Assembly (NCBI GenBank): GCA_021792045.1
Contig: JAJYVJ010000005.1
Coordinates: 1 to 33,233 of the forward strand
Length of the DNA: 33,233 nucleotides
Direction of reading: 5' to 3'
From: Thermoplasmata archaeon
GTDB taxonomy: Archaea > Thermoplasmatota > Thermoplasmata > Thermoplasmatales > Thermoplasmataceae
Positions 1 through 8,423 of this stretch are shown one piece after another. A program made the translations under genes and the position numbers. The notes under the pieces are model-generated. The model searched no databases, had not been told where the DNA came from, and saw only the letters and a program-made list of their open reading frames with translations. The first letter of the stretch is position 1. Each line of letters opens with the position of its first letter.

Positions 1-1466
1 GCATCCTGTCTCATTTCTCTTGATTCCGATATATATTCAAAATTGAATTTCATGCTGGTTATTCTCTGCATGACATTATACGAGGTGAAAAAAACGATGG
101 TCTTCTTCTTTAATCCGTTAATCAAATTCTCTAAGATGTCGTGTATTTTTTGAGTCTCAAGAGCATCCAGTTCTTCATATTTCGTAGAGACCGAATCATA
201 ATAGAAAACTCTCCTGTTGTTCAGAGGAAAGACATTTCTTATCGCCATTGATCTCATATTTGTGAACCCGGTAATCTTTGAATAAACCTCAAATGGTTCA
301 AGGGTGCCCGACATGTGTATTGTCTTTGATTTCATGAGGGGTTCAAGGATTGCCGTAGGTTCAATACAGAAAGCCTCTATTTTTACGGTGTCCTTAAAGG
401 ACAAAATGGCAATGTACTTTTCGTCCTCCATCAATTTCCAATTGAGAAGCCGTGAACCCAGGGTATATACGTGTGATCTTGGTACTTTTCCGTCTTTTTC
501 CTTGTGATCCAATATATTCTCTCCGAAATCGGTAAAAAGTGATGAAAGGTACCAGAATGTATCTGGATTCATCTTGTTGCCTATCGCTACGTAATCGGAA
601 AGGTCCGAGAACTTGATCTTTGCCTCATCGCGTTCGTTCAAGAAGTCCCTTTGCATATCAAGCAAGGCATTCCTGAGCATTTCACAGAAGTCTGTTGGTT
701 TGATTCTTTTTACAAGCTCGGTATCTCCAAACTCGTGAGCTTCTTTTTCCGCAAGGTTGATCATGTTGAGAGTTATGCTGAACGATGATGCCGATCTGGC
801 GATATCAGGAAGGTTATGTGCCTCATCGAGGATTATGATGAGATCCTCCCTTGATACCCCCCATCTGGAAAGAAACCTTTCCGCTACTTCTGGATTCAAG
901 AAATATGAGTAAGGTGATATTACTATATCTGCCTTAGATGCATTGAATTTTAATGCTTCGTAAGGACAAACGTTGTGCTTGATTCCATATGACAGAAATT
1001 CTTCAGCCGTTGGAATGGTGGTAAAAATGACATTTGAGATTTGATCAGAGAATACGTTGTCATTGAAATATTCGCATGCACTCTTCAGACCAGACATCAC
1101 CTTCTTTTTTCTATCGTTACAAAACCGTGAGAGCGATTCCGGAGAAAAGTTATCATCTGTCTCAAGATCACGCGAAAGAAGGCAGAGATTCTGTCTACCC
1201 TGCATAGGAACCGCTTTCATTCTGAGTTTCTCTGGAATCTTCCGTAATTCCGATATTATTTGCTCTTGCTGGGAATTCGTCCTGGTCAGGTAAACGATTT
1301 TTTTCCCGGTGCTTTTAGCAATTTTAATCGCTGCAGTGAGTGCAATTATTGTCTTGCCGGATCCAGTTGGAGATTCAATAGAAACAGAATTCGAATTCTT
1401 TAGGGATTCTATTATGAAGTTGATGAGATCGTTTTGATATCCCCTTAATTCGAGTTCGTCCGTCAC
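1..1466 (-). CDS. XPD/Rad3-type DNA helicase, partial (C-terminus beyond left edge)
   Basis: Superfamily 2 iron-sulfur DNA helicase of the XPD/Rad3/DinG group, a 5'-3' helicase linked to DNA repair. The frame is open from a GTG at 1466 to the window edge, 488 codons. Walker A (GSGKT) is at about residues 35-39 and the DEAH box, in the family context DEAHNLPD, at 214-217. Four cysteines at 95, 116, 131 and 167 lie between them, and the last sits in CPYE, as in the 4Fe-4S domain of XPD. MSGTL and FFTSY motifs follow. The GTG start shares four bases (GTGA) with the stop of the upstream TPR gene, so the two are probably translationally coupled. No in-frame ATG exists near this start. The C-terminal part, including the last helicase motifs, is outside the window. 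The family is certain; the exact substrate is not. Confidence 0.93.
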   Translation of the reverse strand, partial: MTDELELRGYQNDLINFIIESLKNSNSVSIESPTGSGKTIIALTAAIKIAKSTGKKIVYLTRTNSQQEQIISELRKIPEKLRMKAVPMQGRQNLCLLSRDLETDDNFSPESLSRFCNDRKKKVMSGLKSACEYFNDNVFSDQISNVIFTTIPTAEEFLSYGIKHNVCPYEALKFNASKADIVISPYSYFLNPEVAERFLSRWGVSREDLIIILDEAHNLPDIARSASSFSITLNMINLAEKEAHEFGDTELVKRIKPTDFCEMLRNALLDMQRDFLNERDEAKIKFSDLSDYVAIGNKMNPDTFWYLSSLFTDFGENILDHKEKDGKVPRSHVYTLGSRLLNWKLMEDEKYIAILSFKDTVKIEAFCIEPTAILEPLMKSKTIHMSGTLEPFEVYSKITGFTNMRSMAIRNVFPLNNRRVFYYDSVSTKYEELDALETQKIHDILENLINGLKKKTIVFFTSYNVMQRITSMKFNFEYISESREMRQD

Positions 1467-2182
1467 ATCTTCTCACTTTTATCGCTTGACAATTTACCTT
1501 CGAGATATTTTATTCTTTCTCTTGTAGCGGATATGTCTTGGGATAACTCTTCTGCGTCTCTTAAAATCGTTATGGCCTCATTTATTTTTCCCAGTTGTTC
1601 CAGAGCAAGTGATTTATCAAGATAGTACTGATAATTGCCAGGGGAAAGTGAGATAGCTTTGTCCATGAGCAATGAAGCATCCTCGAATTTTTCAAGCTTC
1701 ATCAACAGTTCAAATTTTCTGTAAAGAAATATTTGATCCGAGGAATTCAGCGAAATGGCTTTGTCGAAGTCAGCCAGTGCCTCGGTGTACTCTCCGGCCT
1801 TCCAGTAAGCATTTCCTCTATTGTAGTAATAATCCGGAATATCATTTTCAATCGAGATAGCCTTCGAAATATTCTCCACAGCCTCTCGGGTCTTTCCGAC
1901 GTCATCGTAAGTGGCTCCCAGCGCATTATAATAATCTGCATTTTCAGGGTCAAGTTCAATAGATTTTGTGTAGTCTTTTATGGATTGATCAAACATCTTC
2001 ATTGAATAATAAGCCAATCCTCTGTTGAAGTAAAAATCAGGTTCATTGCTTATCAGTTTTACAGCCTTGGTAAATTCCTTTATTGCCTCTGCATACTTCT
2101 TAAGATTAAAGTAGGAAATCCCACGCTCGTTATAATCGTCTGCCATTTCCGAAACGGACATTTTTCCGTAGTTTTCTGTCAC
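1463..2182 (-). CDS. TPR-repeat protein
   Basis: A 239-residue soluble protein made almost entirely of tetratricopeptide repeats. About six 34-residue units run from residue 13 to 216, each with the A-x-x-Y-x-x-G/R and A-x-x-D/E-x-x-K-A-I-x-L pattern, then a charged helix. There is no signal peptide or membrane segment. TPRs are protein-protein scaffolds, so the partner cannot be read from sequence. The start is GTG at 2182. A TATA-like stretch at about 2198-2213 lies about 25 nt before it, so the mRNA is probably leaderless. An in-frame ATG seven codons in is an alternative start. The stop overlaps the XPD helicase start, which makes a functional link to that helicase possible but unproven. 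Confidence 0.85.
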   Translation of the reverse strand: MTENYGKMSVSEMADDYNERGISYFNLKKYAEAIKEFTKAVKLISNEPDFYFNRGLAYYSMKMFDQSIKDYTKSIELDPENADYYNALGATYDDVGKTREAVENISKAISIENDIPDYYYNRGNAYWKAGEYTEALADFDKAISLNSSDQIFLYRKFELLMKLEKFEDASLLMDKAISLSPGNYQYYLDKSLALEQLGKINEAITILRDAEELSQDISATRERIKYLEGKLSSDKSEKM

Positions 2183-2197
2183 AAAGGTGTAGTAAGC

Positions 2198-2213
2198 TAT
2201 TCTATATTATCTT
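2198..2213 (-). promoter_or_regulatory. TATA-like element of the TPR-XPD pair
   Basis: An A/T-only stretch (reading GATAATATAGAAT on the minus strand) centred about 24 nt upstream of the GTG at 2182. This is the spacing expected for an archaeal leaderless promoter. Confidence 0.45.
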
Positions 2214-2292
2214 AATCCTTTATTGAAACATCTATGAACCTTTGCGGCTATTGGTATGCCGTCCGAAAAAGCAAAGTGGTTGATCGTGAAGT

Positions 2293-2937
2293 TTAAAAAA
2301 GTTTGCTGTTCATGAAACGTGATACGAGGGTTTTATAGGTTTTCCATTTTGTCCTCACGATCTCTGACAGGTCTTTTCCATTCTTCAGCGATTCCTGAAT
2401 GAATTTAACCGTTCTTGGATCGGAAGGGTAGCCCGAACCTATAATTCCATATGTCTTTTCTATGGCCCTCATCTCTCGATCCCTGATCACCTTAGAAATT
2501 ATGGACGCAGCAGAGACCACTGGATAGATTTCATCCGCCTTATGTACAGAGACAATCTCCCTTCCGGTTTTAGATTCTATCAATTTACCGAGTCTCTCCG
2601 GATTAACGTCAAATGAGTCGACATATACTGTACACCCACTCGGAGAAATTCCAGCGAGAGATACATAGCTCGATTGTTCTATATAATTCAGGTTCTCAGT
2701 ATTCATGAGTAGATTCAGTTGAGTTGCTGTTATTATCTCAGTCTTTACGAAGTCTGCATGCGCCATTATTTCTGTATATAATCGCTCCCTGGCAACGGGG
2801 GTAAGTTTCTTTGAATCTTTAACCCCAAGTTTTGCAAGGATATCACTGTTTCCGCATACAATTGTTACAACAAGAGGTCCAATCACAGGTCCCCTACCGG
2901 CTTCATCGATTCCGCAGGACATATTTTGACAGGGCAT
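2293..2937 (-). CDS. rnhB: Ribonuclease HII
   Basis: Cleaves the RNA strand of RNA/DNA hybrids and removes ribonucleotides from DNA. The protein is 214 residues, normal for archaeal RNase HII. The N-terminal signature GIDEAGRGP supplies Asp11 and Glu12. Asp107 (in VYVDSFD) and Asp135 (in HKADE, before the SAASIISK helix) complete the four acidic metal ligands. A second ATG five codons in (2922) is an equally plausible start, because it still leaves GIDEAGRG near the N-terminus. The gene lies 35 bp after the prenyl synthase on the same strand and may share its transcript. Confidence 0.96.
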   Translation of the reverse strand: MPCQNMSCGIDEAGRGPVIGPLVVTIVCGNSDILAKLGVKDSKKLTPVARERLYTEIMAHADFVKTEIITATQLNLLMNTENLNYIEQSSYVSLAGISPSGCTVYVDSFDVNPERLGKLIESKTGREIVSVHKADEIYPVVSAASIISKVIRDREMRAIEKTYGIIGSGYPSDPRTVKFIQESLKNGKDLSEIVRTKWKTYKTLVSRFMNSKLF

Positions 2938-2972
2938 TTAGCATCAGTGACTGAAATAGAATTTGACAGCTC

Positions 2973-4064
2973 TTAATTCTTTCTATCTATGACGTAATAA
3001 GCCAGGCCCTTAAGAAAATCCTTTACCTGCTTGTCGCCATTTATCATGGACAGATATTCTATAGCTTTATCAGACATGTTTCTTACAATTTTCAATGAAT
3101 AATCGTAGGATCCCGTGTCTACGACGATCCTTTTCAAGCGTTCAAAATCCGTGTCTGAAATATTGCCAGAATTCAAACATTTAAGGATGAAAGTACGATC
3201 CTTGTCATCTGATTTCTCCATGGCTTTAAGCATTAAAAGTGTCTTCTTTCCCTCATTAACATCACTTTTAACAGACTTTCCAGTTTCGTCTTCCTTACCA
3301 AAGAGTCCTAGAATGTCGTCATAAACCTGAAAGGCAGTACCGAGTAAAGATCCATAATAACTTAGAGGGGCCAGATTCTCATTTGTTCCTGAAAGAATCG
3401 CACCTAGCATGAGAGGCCCTTCGATGGTGTACTTTGCGGTCTTGTATATGTGCATTCTGAAAAGGTCGTTCTGCTTAAAGTTCTTGTTATAAGCCGAATC
3501 TATATCAATCAATTGCCCATAACCTGTCGTTTCTATTATGTCAGAAAGTAACAAATTTGCCCGGATCAGGTTTTCCGCTTCCAGTCCGCTTGTCAGGAGC
3601 GCCTTATGGGCTAGAGCATCTGCAAGATCCCCTGCTATAATCGCAATGTTCTGTGAGACACGATTCACTATTTCGGGTTCAGCATTTACAAGCGATCTTG
3701 CTCTAACATAAAGGCTTGGTTTCCCCCGTCGCGTCTCGCTTTGATCCATAATATCGTCATGTATAAGGAGATAACTCTGAGCAAGCTCTATCGATATGGC
3801 TGCTCTGAATATGCGCTCATCAGCATTTCTAAACAATCTGTAACCCATTATTACAAAAATTGGTCTTAGGCGTTTGCCCCCGCAAAGCGTGAACTCTGTA
3901 ATCAACTTCGAGACTGATTTCCCGATATTGTCCAGGTTTTTTGGAATGCACTCATTGAAAAAAGATTCTATTTCCTGGTCAATTCTAAGGCGAAGCTCTT
4001 TAATTATTGCCATAGGATCTTGATCTTGCATAGTTCTATCTAATAGAAAATCAGCAGATAGCAT
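2973..4064 (-). CDS. Polyprenyl diphosphate synthase, GGPP-type
   Basis: Head-to-tail prenyltransferase that extends allylic diphosphates with IPP for archaeal membrane lipids and polyprenol carriers. The protein is 363 residues. GGKRLRP is at 62-68, the first aspartate-rich motif DDIMD at 103-107, and the second at 249-253 reads DDILG, ending in Gly instead of Asp. The downstream KSDVNEGKKT segment is typical. Tyr98 lies five residues before the first motif; an aromatic residue only at this place is the archaeal pattern associated with C20 (GGPP) products, so GGPP synthase is inferred rather than shown. ATG at 4064 is used; ATGs at codons 12 and 18 are possible. The gene diverges from the ATPase at 4321. 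Confidence 0.92.
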   Translation of the reverse strand: MLSADFLLDRTMQDQDPMAIIKELRLRIDQEIESFFNECIPKNLDNIGKSVSKLITEFTLCGGKRLRPIFVIMGYRLFRNADERIFRAAISIELAQSYLLIHDDIMDQSETRRGKPSLYVRARSLVNAEPEIVNRVSQNIAIIAGDLADALAHKALLTSGLEAENLIRANLLLSDIIETTGYGQLIDIDSAYNKNFKQNDLFRMHIYKTAKYTIEGPLMLGAILSGTNENLAPLSYYGSLLGTAFQVYDDILGLFGKEDETGKSVKSDVNEGKKTLLMLKAMEKSDDKDRTFILKCLNSGNISDTDFERLKRIVVDTGSYDYSLKIVRNMSDKAIEYLSMINGDKQVKDFLKGLAYYVIDRKN

Positions 4065-4292
4065 TTAAAGATCATGGTCAAAAGCATTCGAAGACAGTTT
4101 ATGGTAATTCAGATTAGGAAAAGCACGGTTTTTGCTCTTGTCCATTTTTATATCATGGGTATGTCAGGCACGCAGAGGAGACTCGTCAATAGGGCTCATT
4201 TTGGTCAATTCGAAATTGAACGACGTTATCGAAAACGCATAAAAATATATGTTCCTTTTTTAGTAAATGGAACTGTAAAAGTGGGCAAAAAA

Positions 4293-4302
4293 ATTTATTT
4301 TA
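4293..4302 (+). promoter_or_regulatory. TATA-like element of the ArsA/Get3-like gene
   Basis: ATTTATTTTA preceded by an A-rich stretch, centred about 24 nt before the ATG at 4321. This fits a leaderless transcript. Confidence 0.45.
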
Positions 4303-4320
4303 TCCCGTGCTCTTTGAAAA

Positions 4321-5091
4321 ATGATAACGGCATTTGTCGGCAAAGGGGGTGTTGGTAAAACTTCTATCGCCTCTGCATATGCGCTTAATCTTTCTGAAAG
4401 TTCCAAGACACTTCTTGTTTCTACGGATTTTATGAGTTCCCTTTCGTACATTTTTACCGAGGACGTGAAAAACTTAGATGTAATGACACTGAGTGAAAGC
4501 GAGGTTTCCGAGATGTGGAAATCCACATACGGGGACGAGGTTTATTCGATTGTGAACGAGTTCATAGACACGGATCGATCCATATTGGATCACATTGCAA
4601 CGAGTCCTGGAGTCGCGGAGGAATTCATTATAAGCAAAATAACGAGTCTTGAAGATTCCGGTTCGTACAAAAACATTGTCTGGGATACTCCGGCTTCTTC
4701 ATCAACGATGCATCTACTCAAGGTAGAGAGAGAATTTTATGAGCACCTTGGCAGAGACATAAAATTCGTCCTCAGGATTAAATCTGGGATAAGCAAGGAC
4801 CGAGCAACAAAGATTATACGAAGATGGCAGGATCTATCGGAAAGCGTGTGGAATAGCCTCCGGAAGTCAAAATTTGTTTTAGTAACTACGCCTGATGAAC
4901 TTAGCGTGCTGCAGAGTGCAGAAATTGAAAACGATCTTGATACATTGGGACTTTCCATTCAGCAACATATATGCAACAGATTTATGAATGATAAGGTGGG
5001 CGAATACAAGTGCAACATTACTATCGGCGAATTCTCCGGTAACTCAAGAGAAATAGTCGAAAAAATCCGCCCGTATCTTTATTCGCTTTGA
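4321..5091 (+). CDS. ArsA/Get3-like P-loop ATPase, short form
   Basis: Deviant Walker A ATPase of the SIMIBI class. GKGGVGKTS is at residues 7-15. STDFMSSLS stands where ArsA/Get3 has the switch I sequence STDPAHSLS. WDTPASSSTMHLL stands where the family has DTAPTGHTLRLL (switch II). A TTPDELSVLQ segment and a late NRF match the family nucleotide-binding region. At 256 residues it is clearly shorter than Get3/ArsA subunits, and both switch motifs are altered. No membrane segment is visible. It stands alone, with a leaderless-type promoter, between divergent and convergent neighbours. Membership in the ArsA/Get3 group is fairly clear; tail-anchored protein targeting or metal transport cannot be assumed. 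Confidence 0.75.
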   Translation: MITAFVGKGGVGKTSIASAYALNLSESSKTLLVSTDFMSSLSYIFTEDVKNLDVMTLSESEVSEMWKSTYGDEVYSIVNEFIDTDRSILDHIATSPGVAEEFIISKITSLEDSGSYKNIVWDTPASSSTMHLLKVEREFYEHLGRDIKFVLRIKSGISKDRATKIIRRWQDLSESVWNSLRKSKFVLVTTPDELSVLQSAEIENDLDTLGLSIQQHICNRFMNDKVGEYKCNITIGEFSGNSREIVEKIRPYLYSL

Positions 5092-5128
5092 AACGAAGAA
5101 GTTAGCGCTTGGCGCTTGGGCGCAATTA

Positions 5129-6067
5129 CTACTTGTCATCATGAAGGATTGCATCAACAATCTGGTAGATGTTTACGTTTCTCTTTTTCAAGCTTTCGTT
5201 GTTCTTCCGATCTGAGAGGAACGTGTTCATTTTTCTTTCAAAACTTCTCCTGAGTTCTTCCATTGCGATTACCTTCAGTTCTTTCTTTATTATTTCCTCT
5301 TTTGCACTGTCATTGGTTTGAATATAATCCATGTGTGCGCCTATCTTAGAAATCAGTTCCTCGAATCCTGTGCCATTCAGAGAATTAACTCCTAAAACTG
5401 GTATTTTCCACCCCTTCTGCTGGGACATGGCCAAGGTGTCCTGTAAGTCCTTCATTGCAATGTACGCACCAGGAAGATCGATCTTATTCACAACGAATAT
5501 ATTAGCAATTTCCATAATGCCAGCCTTCAATGCTTGGATCTGATCACCGAGACCAGGTCCAAGAACCACTACAACAGTATGCGCTAGATTCACAACCTCT
5601 ATGTCCGATTGACCGGCTCCCACTGTCTCAACAATTATGTAATCCGATCCTCCAGCATCGAGTATTTTTACGGTTTCCCAGATTGAGGCTGTGAGGCCAC
5701 CTTCCATACCTCTGGAAGCAATGCTTCTCATGAAAATACCATTTCTTGCCAGTGATTCCTGCATCCTTATTCTATTACCGAGAAATGCGCCACCAGAGAA
5801 TGGACTGGAAGCATCGATGGCAACTACTGAAACGCGCTTTCCGGAGTTTGCAATCATCTCAGTCAGACGACCTATCATGGTGCTTTTCCCTATTCCTGGT
5901 GGTCCGGTTATTCCTATAATATGGGCGTTTCCAATATTTTTGTAAATTTTCTCTATAAGCATTTTGGAGTTTTTGGATCCTGGCTCTCCTTCAACAATAG
6001 AAATCGCCCTGGAAATCGAAGTTTTGTCTCCACGAAGAACCCCACTTATTATCTCGTTTAATTTCAA
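5129..6067 (-). CDS. MeaB/ArgK-type G-protein chaperone of B12 acyl-CoA mutase
   Basis: GTPase that loads adenosylcobalamin and protects the partner acyl-CoA mutase; older databases call it LAO/AO transport kinase (ArgK). The protein is 312 residues. P-loop GPPGIGKS is at 55-62. AIDASSPFSGG follows, a typical MeaB segment, and then ETVGAGQSD and NKIDL (G4). The start is TTG at 6067, four bases after the stop of the B12-binding subunit, with GGCGTGAT (a near match to the Shine-Dalgarno consensus) just before it. It is the third gene of the mutase operon, which is strong support for the chaperone role. Confidence 0.93.
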   Translation of the reverse strand: MKLNEIISGVLRGDKTSISRAISIVEGEPGSKNSKMLIEKIYKNIGNAHIIGITGPPGIGKSTMIGRLTEMIANSGKRVSVVAIDASSPFSGGAFLGNRIRMQESLARNGIFMRSIASRGMEGGLTASIWETVKILDAGGSDYIIVETVGAGQSDIEVVNLAHTVVVVLGPGLGDQIQALKAGIMEIANIFVVNKIDLPGAYIAMKDLQDTLAMSQQKGWKIPVLGVNSLNGTGFEELISKIGAHMDYIQTNDSAKEEIIKKELKVIAMEELRRSFERKMNTFLSDRKNNESLKKRNVNIYQIVDAILHDDK

Positions 6068-6071
6068 GAAA

Positions 6072-6515
6072 TCACGCCATTTTCAGTTTTCTGGCCTCTT
6101 CAGCCCTTTTTTTAATATGCTCGATAATTACTGAAAGAGGAGTACCAGGCCCATAATTTCCTGTGATGCCCATTTTCTCTAGTTTGGGCTTGTCTTCATC
6201 AGGAATTGTGCCCCCACCAACAACGGCAATATCTTTTATCCCCCGCTTCTTTATGATATCTACCACCTTTTTAAAAACGGTGAGGTGGGCTCCATTAAGC
6301 AGGCTAAGTGCAATTACGTCAACGTCTTCATTTACTGCAATTTCAACTACATCCTCAGGCTTCGGAAGCAATCCCGGATATATGACTTCCATTCCTGCGT
6401 CTCTGAATGCCTTGGACAGTACGAATATTCCCCGGTCATGTCCATCAATCCCTGGTTTGGCCAGAAGGACCTTTATAGGCCGATCCTTAAACAATGATTG
6501 GTTCTTTCCATTCAC
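6072..6515 (-). CDS. Acyl-CoA mutase small (cobalamin-binding) subunit
   Basis: Binds adenosylcobalamin base-off for the large subunit encoded just upstream. The B12 signature D-x-H-x-x-G is present as DGHDRG, with the cobalt-ligand His in the middle. SLLNGAH and GGGTIPDED segments follow as in other mutase B12 domains. The frame stays open upstream to a possible start at 6569, with an ATG at 6536, but those starts overlap the large-subunit gene by 83 and 50 bases. GTG at 6515 has GGGAG and AAGGT just upstream and puts the first beta strand about 15 residues in, as in relatives, so it is preferred. The reaction of the complex is discussed under the large subunit. Confidence 0.9.
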   Translation of the reverse strand: MNGKNQSLFKDRPIKVLLAKPGIDGHDRGIFVLSKAFRDAGMEVIYPGLLPKPEDVVEIAVNEDVDVIALSLLNGAHLTVFKKVVDIIKKRGIKDIAVVGGGTIPDEDKPKLEKMGITGNYGPGTPLSVIIEHIKKRAEEARKLKMA

Positions 6516-8208
6516 CGAAGACCTTTCTCCCAACATTTGATATTTCTTCGAGCGTGGCATAAGCTTCAACAGCTTTCATAATGTAAGGGAACGTATTTTC
6601 ATTTTCGGTTCTCATGGCGTTTTCAAGATCAAGCAAAGTTTTCTGCACATGAAGCTCGTTCCTTTTGCTTTTTACATTCCTAAGACGTGTAACCTGTGCC
6701 TTTTCAGCTCTCCTGCTTATGCGCAAGATACTTATCGGTTTCTCATCTTCCTCCACATATTTGTTCGCTCCAACCATTGTCTCCTTGCCCTGTTCAAGCC
6801 TTATCTGTCTTTTATATGATGTTGCTGCTATTTCTTTCTGAATGTATCCCTTCTTTACTGCCTCAAGTATTCCGCCAAGCCTGTCGATCTGATCAAAGTA
6901 CCTGTAGGTTTCTTCAACCATCCTGTCAGTCAGCCATTCAAGGTAGTACGATCCACCCAGTGGGTCTATGACATCGGGTATTCCACTTTCCTCTGATATT
7001 ATTTGCTGCGTCCTGAGAGCAACCTTTACGGCGTCCTCAGATGGAAGTGCCCATGCTTCATCATACGAATTTGTATGAAGGCTCTGCGTTCCACCTAGAA
7101 TTGCAGCCATTCCCTCTATCGTTGTTCTCACTATATTATTAAGAGGTTGCTGCCAGGTCAAGGTATACCCAGATGTCTGTGTATGAAACTTAAGGCCAAG
7201 ACTCCTCTTGTCCGTCACCCCATATTTTTCTTTTAGGACTTCTGCCCAGATTCTCCTCGCTGCGCGAAGCTTCGCAATTTCCTCAAAAAAGTTTATTGAC
7301 GAATTGAAAAAGAATGAAAGCCTTGGCGCAAATCTCTTAATCTCAAGACCTGCTTTAAGACCAAGATCCACGTAGAAAAAACCGTCCGCGAGTGTAAAGG
7401 CCAATTCCTGAAGCGCACTCGCGCCAGCTTCCCTTATATGGTAACCAGAGATACTTATATAATTCCATTTGGGCATGTTGTTTGTGCAGAACACCATCAT
7501 GTCCCTAATCAGTCTTATGTGTGCTTCTGGGGGATATATCCATTCCTTTTGCGCGATATATTCTTTGAGAATGTCCGCTTGGACAGTGCCTGCGAGCATT
7601 TCTATAGGAATGTTCTTCTTCTGGGCTACAACCGCGTACATTGCGGTGAGAACAGCAGCAGGGGCATTTATTGTCATAGACGTACTCACTTTCGAGAGGT
7701 CGATCCCTTTGAAAATGACCTCCATGTCCTTTAGAGATGAGACGTTTACTCCGCATTTTCCAACCTCTCCCTCAGCCCTTTCATTTGTACAGTCGTAACC
7801 ATAGAGAGTAGGCATGTCGAAGGCTATGCTAAGTCCGGTTTCTCCATGTTTTATCAAATATCTTAACCTATGATTTGTGTCTTCAGGGGTGCCGAAGCCG
7901 GAAAACATTCTCATAGTCCATCGTCTTCCCCTGTACATGTTAGGGTATACGCCTCGGGTAAAAGGGTATTCTCCAGGCATCCCTAACCTCTTCTTTTCAT
8001 AATCACTCGGAATGTCTTTGGAAGTGTAAATTTCCTTTAGGTCAAAACCTGATGAGTTCGTATTTTCTGTGGGTGAAAAGTGAGTCTTTTCATTCCAAGG
8101 ATTCAGCGTTCTTCTTTTCCAAGTGTCGTAATCGGCATTGGTACTCGCCTTTGATCGTTCTATTTCTTCCAACTTTTTTTGCCAGAAAGATTTAGTTTTA
8201 GTTGGCAT
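6487..8208 (-). CDS. Adenosylcobalamin-dependent acyl-CoA mutase, large subunit (isobutyryl-CoA mutase-like)
   Basis: Radical B12 enzyme of the methylmalonyl-CoA mutase family, 573 residues, substrate-binding TIM barrel only. Typical segments are SGYHIREAGA, with catalytic His257, and GGTQSLHTNSYDEA. Two specificity positions differ from methylmalonyl-CoA mutase: Phe102 (in RMFSGFG) where that enzyme has Tyr89, and Gln220 (in EYIAQKEW) where it has Arg207. Phe and Gln are the residues known at these places in isobutyryl-CoA mutase (Phe80, Gln198 in Streptomyces IcmA), and the 118-residue spacing is identical. Ala129 at the position of the HcmA aspartate argues against 2-hydroxyisobutyryl-CoA mutase. 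Isobutyryl-/n-butyryl-CoA interconversion is therefore the best guess. First gene of an operon with the B12 subunit and MeaB; no epimerase gene is nearby. Confidence 0.9.
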   Translation of the reverse strand: MPTKTKSFWQKKLEEIERSKASTNADYDTWKRRTLNPWNEKTHFSPTENTNSSGFDLKEIYTSKDIPSDYEKKRLGMPGEYPFTRGVYPNMYRGRRWTMRMFSGFGTPEDTNHRLRYLIKHGETGLSIAFDMPTLYGYDCTNERAEGEVGKCGVNVSSLKDMEVIFKGIDLSKVSTSMTINAPAAVLTAMYAVVAQKKNIPIEMLAGTVQADILKEYIAQKEWIYPPEAHIRLIRDMMVFCTNNMPKWNYISISGYHIREAGASALQELAFTLADGFFYVDLGLKAGLEIKRFAPRLSFFFNSSINFFEEIAKLRAARRIWAEVLKEKYGVTDKRSLGLKFHTQTSGYTLTWQQPLNNIVRTTIEGMAAILGGTQSLHTNSYDEAWALPSEDAVKVALRTQQIISEESGIPDVIDPLGGSYYLEWLTDRMVEETYRYFDQIDRLGGILEAVKKGYIQKEIAATSYKRQIRLEQGKETMVGANKYVEEDEKPISILRISRRAEKAQVTRLRNVKSKRNELHVQKTLLDLENAMRTENENTFPYIMKAVEAYATLEEISNVGRKVFGEWKEPIIV

Positions 8209-8227
8209 AATATCATTAATTAATATT

Positions 8228-8286
8228 CGGTTTAATACATTATCGGTAACATTAGCATAAGATTTTATGAGAATTGTTATATATGC
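8228..8286 (-). promoter_or_regulatory. Promoter region of the mutase operon
   Basis: Two TATA candidates precede the ATG at 8208 on the minus strand. TATTAAAC at about 8230-8237 is spaced for a leaderless transcript. GCATATATAAC at 8276-8286 would give a leader of about 47 nt. No Shine-Dalgarno sequence stands before the ATG, which favours the first. Confidence 0.4.
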
Positions 8287-8423
8287 ATTTGAGGAAAACC
8301 CGTGAAAATCCCAATATTATTGTTTTCATTGCTGAGTAACAGGAAACCACATAGTCATTCTTGAAACTTTTGAACTTTAATAGCACAGAAGTAAGATTAG
8401 TATGTCTTTACAAATCCTGACGG

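Noticed and set aside
4074..4358. 94-codon plus-strand ORF overlapping the start of the ArsA/Get3-like gene
   Set aside because: It spans the divergent promoter region and runs out of frame into a real gene.
7438..7798. Long plus-strand ORFs antisense to the mutase large subunit
   Set aside because: Shadows of a strongly coding gene on the other strand.
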